Below, one piece after another: positions 1 to 6,659 of a stretch of DNA of 7,418 nt; positions within the stretch are counted from its first letter, which is position 1; each line of letters begins with the position of its first letter. The notes under the pieces were generated by a model that made no database searches, was not told the origin of the DNA, and saw only the letters and a list, made by a program, of their open reading frames with translations. This DNA comes from Syntrophomonas sp. (lineage in GTDB: Bacteria; Bacillota; Syntrophomonadia; Syntrophomonadales; Syntrophomonadaceae): assembly GCA_028709355.1 (NCBI GenBank), contig JAQVXF010000052.1:1-7418 (forward strand), read 5' to 3'. Both the position numbers and the translations under genes were made by a program.

Positions 1-1
1 C

Positions 2-967
2 CTGGCTTTGGCTCTGGTGGCCATGGCGGTAGGTGGCTGCGCTCCTAAGGCTGAGACGCCGGCCGCGGCCGCACCCCAGAAGGTGACGGTTATGCTGGAT
101 TGGTTCCCCAACACCAACCATACTGGCTTATACGTGGCCCAGGAGCAAGGCTTCTATGCTGCGGAAGGCCTGGACGTAACTATTGTACAGCCCTCCGAGG
201 GCACCAGCCCGCTGCTGGTGGCCACGGGCAAAGCAGATTTCGCGGTCAGTTACCAGGAAGAAGTGACCAGTGCCAGGTCCGAGAACATACCGGTGGTGGC
301 TCTGGCTGCGGTTATCCAGCACAACACCTCCGGCTTCGCCTCGCCAGCCGGCAAGAACATCAAGACTCCCAAGGATTTCGAAGGCAAGACATACGGGGGC
401 TGGGGTTCGCCGGCGGAAACGGCGGTGCTGAAAGCACTGATGGCTCAAAACGATGCCGACTTCGAAAAGATCAAGATGGTTAATATGGGTGACGCGGATT
501 TCTTTGCCAGCATGGAGAAAGGTATTGATTTCGCCTGGATCTTTCAAGCCTGGACCGGCATCGAAGCCCAGATAAGAAACATTCCCCTCAACTTCATCAG
601 TCTCAAGGATGAGGATGCAGTTTTCGATTATTACACCCCGGTATTGATCAGCAGTGAGACCAAAATCGCCCAGGATCCGGAAATGGTCCGGAAATTCATG
701 CGGGCTACCGCCCAAGGCTATCGCTTCGCCATCGATAATCCCGAGCCGGCAGCAGTTATACTGGTCAAAGCGGTACCGGAACTGAACCAACCCCTGGTAC
801 TGGCCAGTCAGAAGTACCTGGCCTCCCAATACCAGGCTGACGCACCCCGCTGGGGGGAGATGAAGCCGGAAGTATGGAAGAACTACGCTGATTTCATGTT
901 CAACAATCAGCTGATCGAGACCAACATCGATACTCAGAAGGCCTTCAGCAACAACTTCTTGCCCTAG
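2..967 (+). CDS. thiY: ABC transporter substrate-binding lipoprotein, ThiY/NMT1 (Thi5-like) family, 5'-truncated
   Basis: This is the extracytoplasmic binding protein of an ABC importer, probably for a thiamine pyrimidine precursor such as formylaminopyrimidine. The reading frame is open to the left edge. The first in-window start-like codon (TTG at 8) would leave only ten residues before the lipobox and no basic n-region, so the true start lies upstream and the gene is partial. Numbered from that TTG, VGGC ends in Cys11, the likely lipidation site, followed by a low-complexity Ala/Pro linker. The mature protein opens with LDWFPNTNHTGLYVA (residues 30-44), a hallmark of the ThiY/Thi5 family. 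GGWGSPAE follows at about 131-138, in the ligand-cleft region of the family fold. The visible 300-odd mature residues match a complete binding protein. The stop overlaps the Shine-Dalgarno sequence of the ATPase gene, so the two are co-transcribed. Thi5-like proteins also serve riboflavin (RibY) and other heterocycles, so the family is secure but the ligand is inferred. Confidence 0.85.
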   Translation: MALALVAMAVGGCAPKAETPAAAAPQKVTVMLDWFPNTNHTGLYVAQEQGFYAAEGLDVTIVQPSEGTSPLLVATGKADFAVSYQEEVTSARSENIPVVALAAVIQHNTSGFASPAGKNIKTPKDFEGKTYGGWGSPAETAVLKALMAQNDADFEKIKMVNMGDADFFASMEKGIDFAWIFQAWTGIEAQIRNIPLNFISLKDEDAVFDYYTPVLISSETKIAQDPEMVRKFMRATAQGYRFAIDNPEPAAVILVKAVPELNQPLVLASQKYLASQYQADAPRWGEMKPEVWKNYADFMFNNQLIETNIDTQKAFSNNFLP

Positions 968-971
968 GAGG
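966..971 (+). promoter_or_regulatory. Ribosome binding site of the ABC ATPase gene
   Basis: AGGAGG begins inside the stop codon of the upstream binding-protein gene and lies 8 bases before the GTG at 980. This spacing selects GTG 980 as the start over the further in-frame GTGs near 994 and 1003. It also suggests that translation of the two genes is linked. Confidence 0.8.
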
Positions 972-979
972 ATGCAGCT

Positions 980-1708
980 GTGACAGCGATCAAGGTGAGC
1001 GGGGTGAGCAAGACTCTGGAACGGGTCCTAACCCTGGACAACATTTCCATGGCCATCCAGTGCCGTGAATTTGCAGTGATCCTCGGCCCCAGCGGCTGCG
1101 GCAAGAGCACCCTGCTCAACACCATCGCCGGTTTGCTCAAACCTGACCAGGGCCAGATAGAATTGGGCGGAGTGGATTGGACGGGACGGACCGGCCGGAT
1201 CAGCTATATGCAGCAGAAGGATCTGTTGCTGCCCTGGCAGGACATCCTCGACAACGTCTGCATCCCCCTGTTGCTCAGAGGGGTGAGCCGGAAGGACGCC
1301 CATGGTCAAGCCCGGAGATATCTGCAGGATTTCGGGTTGGAGGGATTCGAGCGCTATTATCCCCGCCAGTTGTCGGGGGGGATGCGCCAGCGGGCCGCTC
1401 TGTTGCGCACCTACCTTTTTACCAGCGATATCATGCTGTTGGATGAACCCTTCGCCACCCTGGATGCCATCACCCGGCACAAGATGCAGGTCTGGTTGAA
1501 GGAACTGTGCGCCAAATACCAGCCGACAGTAGTGCTGGTGACCCATGACATCGAAGAAGCCCTGCTGCTGGCCGATACCATCTATGTGCTGTCACCTCGA
1601 CCCGCTCAGGTCAGACTGCGGGTGGAAATGGCCGGGGCCAATGAGCAGCGCAAGAACCAATTAAAACAGGAAATACTGGCGGTCTTGGAATCTCCCCCAG
1701 CCGACTGA
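980..1708 (+). CDS. thiZ: ABC transporter ATP-binding protein, ThiZ/SsuB/TauB type
   Basis: This cytoplasmic ATPase powers the importer whose binding protein is encoded immediately upstream. All ABC ATPase motifs are present in order in 242 residues: Walker A GPSGCGKST at 36-44, the Q-loop at Gln78 followed by the LLLPW segment typical of the nitrate/sulfonate/taurine subfamily, signature LSGGMRQR at 131-138, Walker B IMLLDEP at 151-157, D-loop around 161-162, and the switch histidine in VTHD at 187-190. The length is normal for a single-domain subunit, and nothing looks degraded. The start is GTG, chosen for its well-spaced AGGAGG. The cognate permease is not found downstream, where the strand turns to opposing genes, so it is probably upstream of the window. 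Substrate assignment rests on the neighbouring ThiY-like protein. From its own sequence alone it could equally be called SsuB or TauB. Confidence 0.85.
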   Translation: MTAIKVSGVSKTLERVLTLDNISMAIQCREFAVILGPSGCGKSTLLNTIAGLLKPDQGQIELGGVDWTGRTGRISYMQQKDLLLPWQDILDNVCIPLLLRGVSRKDAHGQARRYLQDFGLEGFERYYPRQLSGGMRQRAALLRTYLFTSDIMLLDEPFATLDAITRHKMQVWLKELCAKYQPTVVLVTHDIEEALLLADTIYVLSPRPAQVRLRVEMAGANEQRKNQLKQEILAVLESPPAD

Positions 1709-1805
1709 GGGCAGCGGCAGCTAATGCCAAAAAAAGGCAAGGGGACGGTTCTGTTGCCTTGCCCAATGGTTGTCGTCGGATATTAACTGGAGGAACTAGC
1801 TCGAC
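1709..1805. other. Convergent intergenic gap
   Basis: These 97 bases separate the ends of two converging operons. They contain the hairpin described separately (1729-1763) and no credible gene. A GGAGG at 1789-1793 has no start codon at a usable distance downstream. No U-run follows the hairpin in the plus direction, so a plus-strand intrinsic terminator for the transporter operon is not evident here. Confidence 0.7.
1729..1763 (-). terminator. Intrinsic terminator of the glycine cleavage operon
   Basis: Read on the minus strand, GGCAAGG (1763-1757) pairs perfectly with CCTTGCC (1742-1736). The loop is 14 bases, and seven T residues (1735-1729) follow directly. It starts 43 bases after the stop of the last minus-strand gene, in the correct position to end that transcript. 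An alternative register (1734-1740 with 1754-1760) also gives a 7-bp stem. The loop contains AGAACCGTCCCC, which resembles a motif I remember as dispersed in some Clostridia genomes, so the hairpin may have come from a repeat element. Confidence 0.65.
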
Positions 1806-2705
1806 TTAGCCGGTCGACCGGGCTCGATAGAGGAGGCGGGCTCCTTCGGTGAAAAGCTTGGCGTGGCCTTGGTTACATAGGTAAGCTAGGAAGGCAGCGA
1901 TACTGCCCGACAGGCGAAAATAGTGGTTGCGATTGATGTCCAGATTCTGACGGCTTATCATGGCGGCGGTCACTTCTTCCAGGCTGCGGGGCACCTGCAG
2001 GATTTCCCGCAGGCTATCCATTATATGGACCATCAAGGTGCGATTGATATTGCAGAGCGACCGAATGTCATCCTGCCATCCCCCGTGGGACAGATAGAAG
2101 TTGGGATAAGCCTCCCTTTCGATTTTCGCCAGGGTCAGCCACTGGTGGGCAGGATGAGCCAGATAGAGGAAGGGGTTGGCGGCCAATATCTCCGCTGCAA
2201 TCAAACTGTCCCCGGCGAAGACAAAATCGTCGGGAGTGCGTATCCCCAGATGGCCCAGGGTATGGCCTCCCAGATCAAGTATCTCGAACTCCCGCCCATT
2301 GATCCTCACCACGCCTGCCTCCAGCCGGTCGGTCACCCGAGATGGCTGCGGCTGGAAAAACCTGCCCTGCAGCACTTTGGGAGGAAAGCCCCCGTATAAG
2401 GTAAAAGGGTTTAAGAGGGGATTTTCGATGAAGGCGGCCTCGATGGGGGAGGCATAGATGCGGCAATCGGTATTCTCCTGCAGGTATCGATTGCCGCCGC
2501 AATGATCGGCGTGACCATGGGTATTGAAGATAGCATGTACGGTCAGACCTTGCGCCTGCAAAGATTGCAGAACACTCTCGGCCTGTTTAAGGCTGGCGCC
2601 GCTGTCGATCAACAGGCAACTTTTATCGGCAAATATGTATAGGCCGACCGAAGCTAGGTCGGCTTCGATAACCCAGGTGTTGCCTTTCAGTTTCTGTATC
2701 TCCAT
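1806..2705 (-). CDS. Metallo-beta-lactamase-fold hydrolase with C-terminal helical (winged-helix-like) domain
   Basis: This is a probable zinc-dependent hydrolase of the glyoxalase II / beta-lactamase superfamily, likely cytoplasmic because no signal peptide is seen. The metal-site motifs are complete in 299 residues: THGHADH at 62-68 (His63, His65, Asp67, His68), GGHTLGH at 146-152 (His148), AGDS with bridging Asp166, and SHGG with His207. Residues from about 212 to 299 form a helical tail ending in a segment like the winged-helix domain of LACTB2-type proteins. Members of this group cleave thioesters, nucleic acids, lactones or phosphodiesters, and the sequence alone does not say which. The start is ATG with GGGAGG (2716-2721) 10 bases upstream. 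It lies 50 bases after lplA on the same strand and before the terminator, so it is probably the last cistron of the glycine cleavage operon. The fold is certain; the substrate is unknown. Confidence 0.85.
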   Translation of the reverse strand: MEIQKLKGNTWVIEADLASVGLYIFADKSCLLIDSGASLKQAESVLQSLQAQGLTVHAIFNTHGHADHCGGNRYLQENTDCRIYASPIEAAFIENPLLNPFTLYGGFPPKVLQGRFFQPQPSRVTDRLEAGVVRINGREFEILDLGGHTLGHLGIRTPDDFVFAGDSLIAAEILAANPFLYLAHPAHQWLTLAKIEREAYPNFYLSHGGWQDDIRSLCNINRTLMVHIMDSLREILQVPRSLEEVTAAMISRQNLDINRNHYFRLSGSIAAFLAYLCNQGHAKLFTEGARLLYRARSTG

Positions 2706-2755
2706 GCTTGCGGTACCTCCCGACCAGAATACAGACAGGGGTCATTAGTCAACGT

Positions 2756-3742
2756 TCATTTGAACAGAAGGTCGACAAATTCATCGACGGACAGCTGGGG
2801 AAGATAGCCGGACAGGTCGATGGCAGTCAAACGACTGCGCACCGCCGCCTCCTGGTAGGAGATGCCCACCAGTTGGCTTTCTAGTTCGGCCATTTCAGCC
2901 CCGGCGAAGTAATCGCCGTAGATCCGGCAGGCGCTTATGGCGCCCCGTTTGATATCCACCCGCAAGTCCACCTGGCCCCAAGGGAAAGAGCGGGTCTTCT
3001 GGAGGTTGAAAGCCGGTGAGCTTCCGTAGTTCCAGTCCCAGGTGGAGTACCTGCGCTCCCGCATTTCATTTATGAGCGCCAAATCCTTCGCGCCCAGCTG
3101 ATAGCCAGCTAGCCCGCCCGATTCCAAGGCTACCTCCTCAGTCAGCAATCGCTTGAATTCCTCCATGGCAAGAGGTGCGGACAGGTGTTCCGCCAGATTG
3201 GTGACCCGGCTGCGCACTGATTTTATCCCTTTGGAGGATATCTTGGTCCCGCTGGGATTCAAAGCCTGTACCATCATCTCGATATCGGTGGCCCAGAGGA
3301 TAGTGCCATGGTGAAGCAGGCGATCCCGGTACTTGAACTGGGCGTTGCCGGAAAATTTGCGGCCCCCGATTGTGATATCGTTGCGGCCGTTGTTTTCAGC
3401 TGCGATGCCCAATCTCTTTAAAGCCTTTATCACCGGGCGGGTGAATTTCTCGAAATTGGCGAAATCCCTGGGATCATTCAGGACAAAGGTGAAGTTCAGG
3501 TTGCCTTGGTCGTGATATACCGCCCCGCCCCCGGAGAGGCGTCGCACCACAGTGATTCCCTGCTCTTCGATATAGTCGGAATTGATCTCCTCGAGGGTGT
3601 TCTGGTTGCGGCCTACGATGACCGCCGGCCGGTTCTGCCACAGCATGAAAAAATCTTGCTGGCCCTCCAGCTGTTGGACCAGGTACTCTTCCAGGGCCAT
3701 ATTGAAATAGGGATCGGTAACCTGGTTTATTATCTCGATCAT
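2756..3742 (-). CDS. lplA: Lipoate-protein ligase A
   Basis: The enzyme activates lipoate with ATP to lipoyl-AMP and transfers it to the lysine of a lipoyl domain, here presumably GcvH. The catalytic domain shows RRLSGGGAVYHDQGN at 67-81, the nucleotide/lipoate-binding loop, and GGRKFSGNA at 126-134. Lys129 corresponds to the lysine that contacts lipoyl-AMP in the E. coli enzyme. Residues from about 235 to 328 form the accessory C-terminal domain found in bacterial LplA. With both domains present, the 328-residue protein should perform activation and transfer without a separate LplB. A TGA lies in frame three codons upstream, so ATG 3742 is the first possible start. It sits 72 bases after lpd and 50 bases before the hydrolase gene. 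An octanoyltransferase of the LipM/LipL kind is less likely given the C-terminal domain and the LplA-type motifs. Confidence 0.92.
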   Translation of the reverse strand: MIEIINQVTDPYFNMALEEYLVQQLEGQQDFFMLWQNRPAVIVGRNQNTLEEINSDYIEEQGITVVRRLSGGGAVYHDQGNLNFTFVLNDPRDFANFEKFTRPVIKALKRLGIAAENNGRNDITIGGRKFSGNAQFKYRDRLLHHGTILWATDIEMMVQALNPSGTKISSKGIKSVRSRVTNLAEHLSAPLAMEEFKRLLTEEVALESGGLAGYQLGAKDLALINEMRERRYSTWDWNYGSSPAFNLQKTRSFPWGQVDLRVDIKRGAISACRIYGDYFAGAEMAELESQLVGISYQEAAVRSRLTAIDLSGYLPQLSVDEFVDLLFK

Positions 3743-3755
3743 CTCTGGGTCATTA

Positions 3756-3760
3756 CCTCC
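3756..3760 (-). promoter_or_regulatory. Ribosome binding site of lplA, long spacing
   Basis: GGAGG on the minus strand lies 13 bases before ATG 3742, longer than the usual 5-10. An out-of-frame ATG sits only 2 bases after it, and the lplA frame is closed by TGA just upstream, so no better-spaced in-frame start exists. Initiation on lplA may therefore be weaker than on its neighbours. Confidence 0.55.
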
Positions 3761-3814
3761 GTGTCGGGTCAGGTTGGATGCTATCCCTCCATGCAGCCAT
3801 GCTCCCCCGGAAAC

Positions 3815-5206
3815 TCATCGCCGGGGCGGGGAAAGGTGGAGGGCCTGGCCCTGGAGGTCCAGCACCGCCTCCATTATGGCTTCGCTGAGGGTGGGATGGG
3901 GGTGGATGGTGCCGATGAGGTCGCTCGCCTTCATGCGGTTTTTGACCAGCAGGGTACCTTCCATGATCAGATCGCTGGCATGGGGGCCGATGATGTGCAC
4001 GCCCACTATGGTATTCTCCTGGTCGGCCAGTACCTTGACCATTCCCTCGGTCTCTCCCATCGCCATGGCCTTGCCGTTGGCGGCAAATTGGAACTTGCCG
4101 CTGCGAACATCGATGCCCCCTGCATGAGCTGCTTCCTCACTTAATCCTACACTGGCGATCTGGGGCATGGTGAAGACACAAGCGGGGACCGCATGGTAAT
4201 GAATCTCTGAATCATGGCCGGCTATGTTCTCCACTGCGCTTATCCCTTCCTCCGAGGCCACATGGGCCAGCATGGCTCCGCCGATCACATCGCCGATGGC
4301 ATAGACACCGGCCAGATTGGTTTGGAAATGGTGGTCGACCTTGATGAAACCGGCTCTATCGGTGGCGATGCCCAGCCGGTCCAAATGGAGACCAGTGGTA
4401 CAGGGTCTGCGGCCGGTAGCCATCAGGATATTGTCCGCCAGGGTTTTTATCAGACCGGCCTTGCTGGCAGCGTTTACCTCCAAGCCTGACGAGGTTCCAT
4501 TCGCAGCTTCTATCTTCTCCACCGCTGCCCCGGTGTGGACTATTATCTTCTGCTTTTTCAGGAATACCCGCAGCCGTTTGCCCAGTTCACGGTCCATGCC
4601 GGGCAGCAGCTCGGGCATATATTCGAAGACGGTAACCTTGCTGCCGAAGGCGCTGAATATGCAGGCGAATTCCAGCCCCACCACGCCTCCGCCGATGATA
4701 GCCAAACGTTCCGGCACTGTCTCCAGGTCCAGCAACTGATCGCTGGTGAGCACCCCCTCCAGTTGGCTTCCGGGGATGGGCAAGGAGAAGGGGAGGGAAC
4801 CGGTGGCGATGAGCAGGTGGTGAGCTTGGATCTCCTGACCGTCGACCTGGACTGTGTTCTTGTTTAACAGGGTAGCGGTACCCTTGATCAGCGTCGCTCC
4901 ATTCTCCTTGAGGAGTTTCTCCACCCCGGACACCAGTTTATGAACCACTTGGTTTTTGCGCAGGTGGGCGCCGGCCATGTCAAAAGCAACCTCGCCCACC
5001 TGGATGTTGAATTCCCGGCTGGCCATGATGGTGCGCAGCACTAACGCGTTCTGGTAGTAGGCTTTGGTGGGAATGCAGCCTCGGTTGAGGCAGGTTCCGC
5101 CATAGGAGTCTTTTTCGATCAGCACTACACTTAAACCTAATTGGCGGGCCCGGATGGCTGCTACATATCCACCCGGGCCCCCGCCGATTATAATCAGGTC
5201 CTTCAT
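3815..5206 (-). CDS. lpdA: Dihydrolipoyl dehydrogenase (L protein)
   Basis: This FAD enzyme reoxidises dihydrolipoyl groups with NAD+; here it is the L protein of the glycine cleavage system. The 463 residues contain every expected motif: the FAD-binding GGGPGGYVAA at 8-17, the redox disulfide GGTCLNRGCIPTK at 36-48 (Cys39 and Cys44), the NAD-binding GGGVVGLEF at 172-180 followed by an acidic residue at the end of the next strand (Glu195), ATGRRP at 263-268, the second FAD motif YAIGD at 302-306, and the C-terminal HPHPTLSE at 435-442. In the last motif His437 and Glu442 form the catalytic dyad completed across the dimer. Length is normal and there is no N-terminal lipoyl domain. It starts 4 bases after the gcvPB stop, with its GGGAGG (5219-5224) inside the end of gcvPB, so it belongs to the same operon. 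If this is the only copy in the genome it may also serve 2-oxoacid dehydrogenases. Confidence 0.95.
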   Translation of the reverse strand: MKDLIIIGGGPGGYVAAIRARQLGLSVVLIEKDSYGGTCLNRGCIPTKAYYQNALVLRTIMASREFNIQVGEVAFDMAGAHLRKNQVVHKLVSGVEKLLKENGATLIKGTATLLNKNTVQVDGQEIQAHHLLIATGSLPFSLPIPGSQLEGVLTSDQLLDLETVPERLAIIGGGVVGLEFACIFSAFGSKVTVFEYMPELLPGMDRELGKRLRVFLKKQKIIVHTGAAVEKIEAANGTSSGLEVNAASKAGLIKTLADNILMATGRRPCTTGLHLDRLGIATDRAGFIKVDHHFQTNLAGVYAIGDVIGGAMLAHVASEEGISAVENIAGHDSEIHYHAVPACVFTMPQIASVGLSEEAAHAGGIDVRSGKFQFAANGKAMAMGETEGMVKVLADQENTIVGVHIIGPHASDLIMEGTLLVKNRMKASDLIGTIHPHPTLSEAIMEAVLDLQGQALHLSPPRR

Positions 5207-5210
5207 TATT

Positions 5211-6659
5211 TTACTGGGCCTCCCATTTCAGGATCGGCTTGCGGGCGGCGGTCACCTCATCCACCCTCCTGATGGCGGCATCATGGGGGGCGAGGATGAC
5301 CAGATCCGGCATCTCTTTTGCTTCCAGGGCGATCGCCTGCATGGTCTGGACGAAATCATCCAGTCGCTCCCGGGACTCGGTTTCGGTGGGTTCGATCATC
5401 ATGGCCTCGTGGACGATGAGGGGGAAATATACCGTCGGCGGGTGGTAACCATAATCTATCAGCCGCTTGGCGATATCCAGGGTGCTCACCCCTTGGTCGG
5501 CCTGATTCCTGGAGGTGGCCACGAACTCGTGTTTGCAGAGCAGATCCTGGGGGATATGGTACACCTGGCCCAACTGGTGACGCAGGTAATTGGCATTCAA
5601 CACCGCATGTTGACAGGCCTCTTTCAGGCCGGCGGCACCCAGCGACTTGATGTAAGTGTAGGCTTTGACGATCACTCCGAAATTGCCGTAGTAGTTTTTG
5701 ACCTTACCGATGGACAGGGGACGGTCATAATCGAAACGGTAGGCATCACCTTGTCGGATCACCAGCGGGTGGGGCAGGAAAGCAGCCAGCGGGGCCTTGA
5801 CTCCCACCGGTCCGGCGCCCGGGCCCCCACCACCATGGGGAGTGCTGAAAGTTTTATGCAGATTGACATGGACCACGTCGAAGCCCATGTCACCAGGACG
5901 GGTCACCCCCATGATTCCGTTCAGGTTAGCTCCGTCATAATAGAGCAGGCCCCCGCCCTCATGTACGATGGCGGCGATCTCCTCGATGTCTTCTTCAAAC
6001 AGTCCCAGGGTATTGGGGTTGGTCAGCATCAAGCCGGCCACTTCATCGCTCATCTTGCTGCGCAGATCATCCAGATCGACCAGGCCGCGGGGGTTGGATT
6101 TGACTTCTATCACCTCATAACCGACCACATTGGCGGTAGCTGGATTGGTCCCGTGGGCTGAATCGGGCACCATCATCCTGGTGCGGCGATGGTCCTGGCG
6201 GTGCTGGTGGTACGCTTTCATGATCAACACTCCGGCCATCTCCCCATGGGCTCCAGCCGCCGGTTGCAGGGTGAAGCTGTCCATGCCCGTGATCTCAGCC
6301 AGCATTACCTGCATCTCATAGTATAATTGCAGGGCGCCCTGGACAGTCTCTTGGGGCTGGCAGGGATGGAGACCGGCCCATCCTGGCAACCGGGCCGCCC
6401 ACTCGTTGATCTTGGGATTATACTTCATAGTGCAGGAACCGAGCGGATATAAACCGCTGTCTACCCCGTAGGCGCGGGTTGACAGCTCGGTAAAATGGCG
6501 CACCGCTTCCACTTCGCTGACTTCCGGCAGGGCGGTCTTCTCCCCCCGCAGAAATTGGGAGGGGATGGTGGTGGTGATGTCAGTGTTGGCTATATCGACA
6601 TCCGGCAGGGTAAATGGATTGCTGCCGGCCACATGCTTTTCGAATATCAGCTTATTCAT
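5211..6659 (-). CDS. gcvPB: Glycine dehydrogenase (decarboxylating) subunit 2
   Basis: This is the PLP-bearing half of the P protein. Together with GcvPA it decarboxylates glycine and transfers the aminomethyl group to the lipoyl arm of GcvH. The 482-residue length is typical of the split form. Visible family motifs are YPLGSCTMKYNPK at 71-83, the cofactor-contacting region AGAHGE at 135-140, DSAHGTNPA at 166-174, and NLHKTFSTPHGGGGPG at 266-281, in which Lys269 forms the Schiff base with PLP. Its ATG overlaps the gcvPA stop as ATGA, and GGGAGGG (6668-6674) lies 8 bases upstream within gcvPA, which together imply coupled translation in equal amounts. Archaea and many Gram-positive bacteria have this two-gene arrangement, whereas enterobacteria have a single fused GcvP. 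No active-site residue appears to be missing. Confidence 0.96.
   Translation of the reverse strand: MNKLIFEKHVAGSNPFTLPDVDIANTDITTTIPSQFLRGEKTALPEVSEVEAVRHFTELSTRAYGVDSGLYPLGSCTMKYNPKINEWAARLPGWAGLHPCQPQETVQGALQLYYEMQVMLAEITGMDSFTLQPAAGAHGEMAGVLIMKAYHQHRQDHRRTRMMVPDSAHGTNPATANVVGYEVIEVKSNPRGLVDLDDLRSKMSDEVAGLMLTNPNTLGLFEEDIEEIAAIVHEGGGLLYYDGANLNGIMGVTRPGDMGFDVVHVNLHKTFSTPHGGGGPGAGPVGVKAPLAAFLPHPLVIRQGDAYRFDYDRPLSIGKVKNYYGNFGVIVKAYTYIKSLGAAGLKEACQHAVLNANYLRHQLGQVYHIPQDLLCKHEFVATSRNQADQGVSTLDIAKRLIDYGYHPPTVYFPLIVHEAMMIEPTETESRERLDDFVQTMQAIALEAKEMPDLVILAPHDAAIRRVDEVTAARKPILKWEAQ
6656..6659 (-). other. gcvPA/gcvPB 4-base stop-start overlap
   Basis: ATGA on the minus strand joins the gcvPA TGA to the gcvPB ATG. 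With the strong Shine-Dalgarno sequence at 6668-6674, this fits translational coupling of two subunits that form a 1:1 complex. Confidence 0.85.

Noticed and set aside
128..829. Minus-strand open frame of 233 codons opposite the binding protein gene
   Set aside because: The plus strand has clear ThiY-family motifs throughout; the antisense frame shows no family features.
1725..1739. TGCC / GGCA inverted repeat around the A7 run
   Set aside because: A 4-bp stem with a 7-base A-only loop is too weak to call a structure; the run is better explained as the T-tract of the minus-strand terminator.
1789..1793. Plus-strand GGAGG in the convergent gap
   Set aside because: No ATG, GTG or TTG follows at a usable distance, and the minus-strand gene begins its coding end there.
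3739..3753. 4-codon leader ORF with a TGA overlapping the lplA ATG
   Set aside because: The GGAGG is only 2 bases before its ATG, too close for efficient initiation, so it is kept only as a weak note under the gap finding.
3753..3800. 15-codon minus-strand ORF between lpd and lplA
   Set aside because: Its G-rich Shine-Dalgarno-like sequence is almost touching the ATG, and the peptide has no recognisable feature; most likely chance.
3506..4144. Plus-strand open frame of 212 codons spanning the lplA start and lpd end
   Set aside because: It is antisense to two well-supported genes, with no ribosome binding site or domain; a composition shadow.
5154..6161. Long plus-strand open frame (335 codons) opposite gcvPB
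   Set aside because: It is antisense to an intact, fully motif-bearing gcvPB, has no recognisable domain, and is explained by codon composition of the opposite strand.
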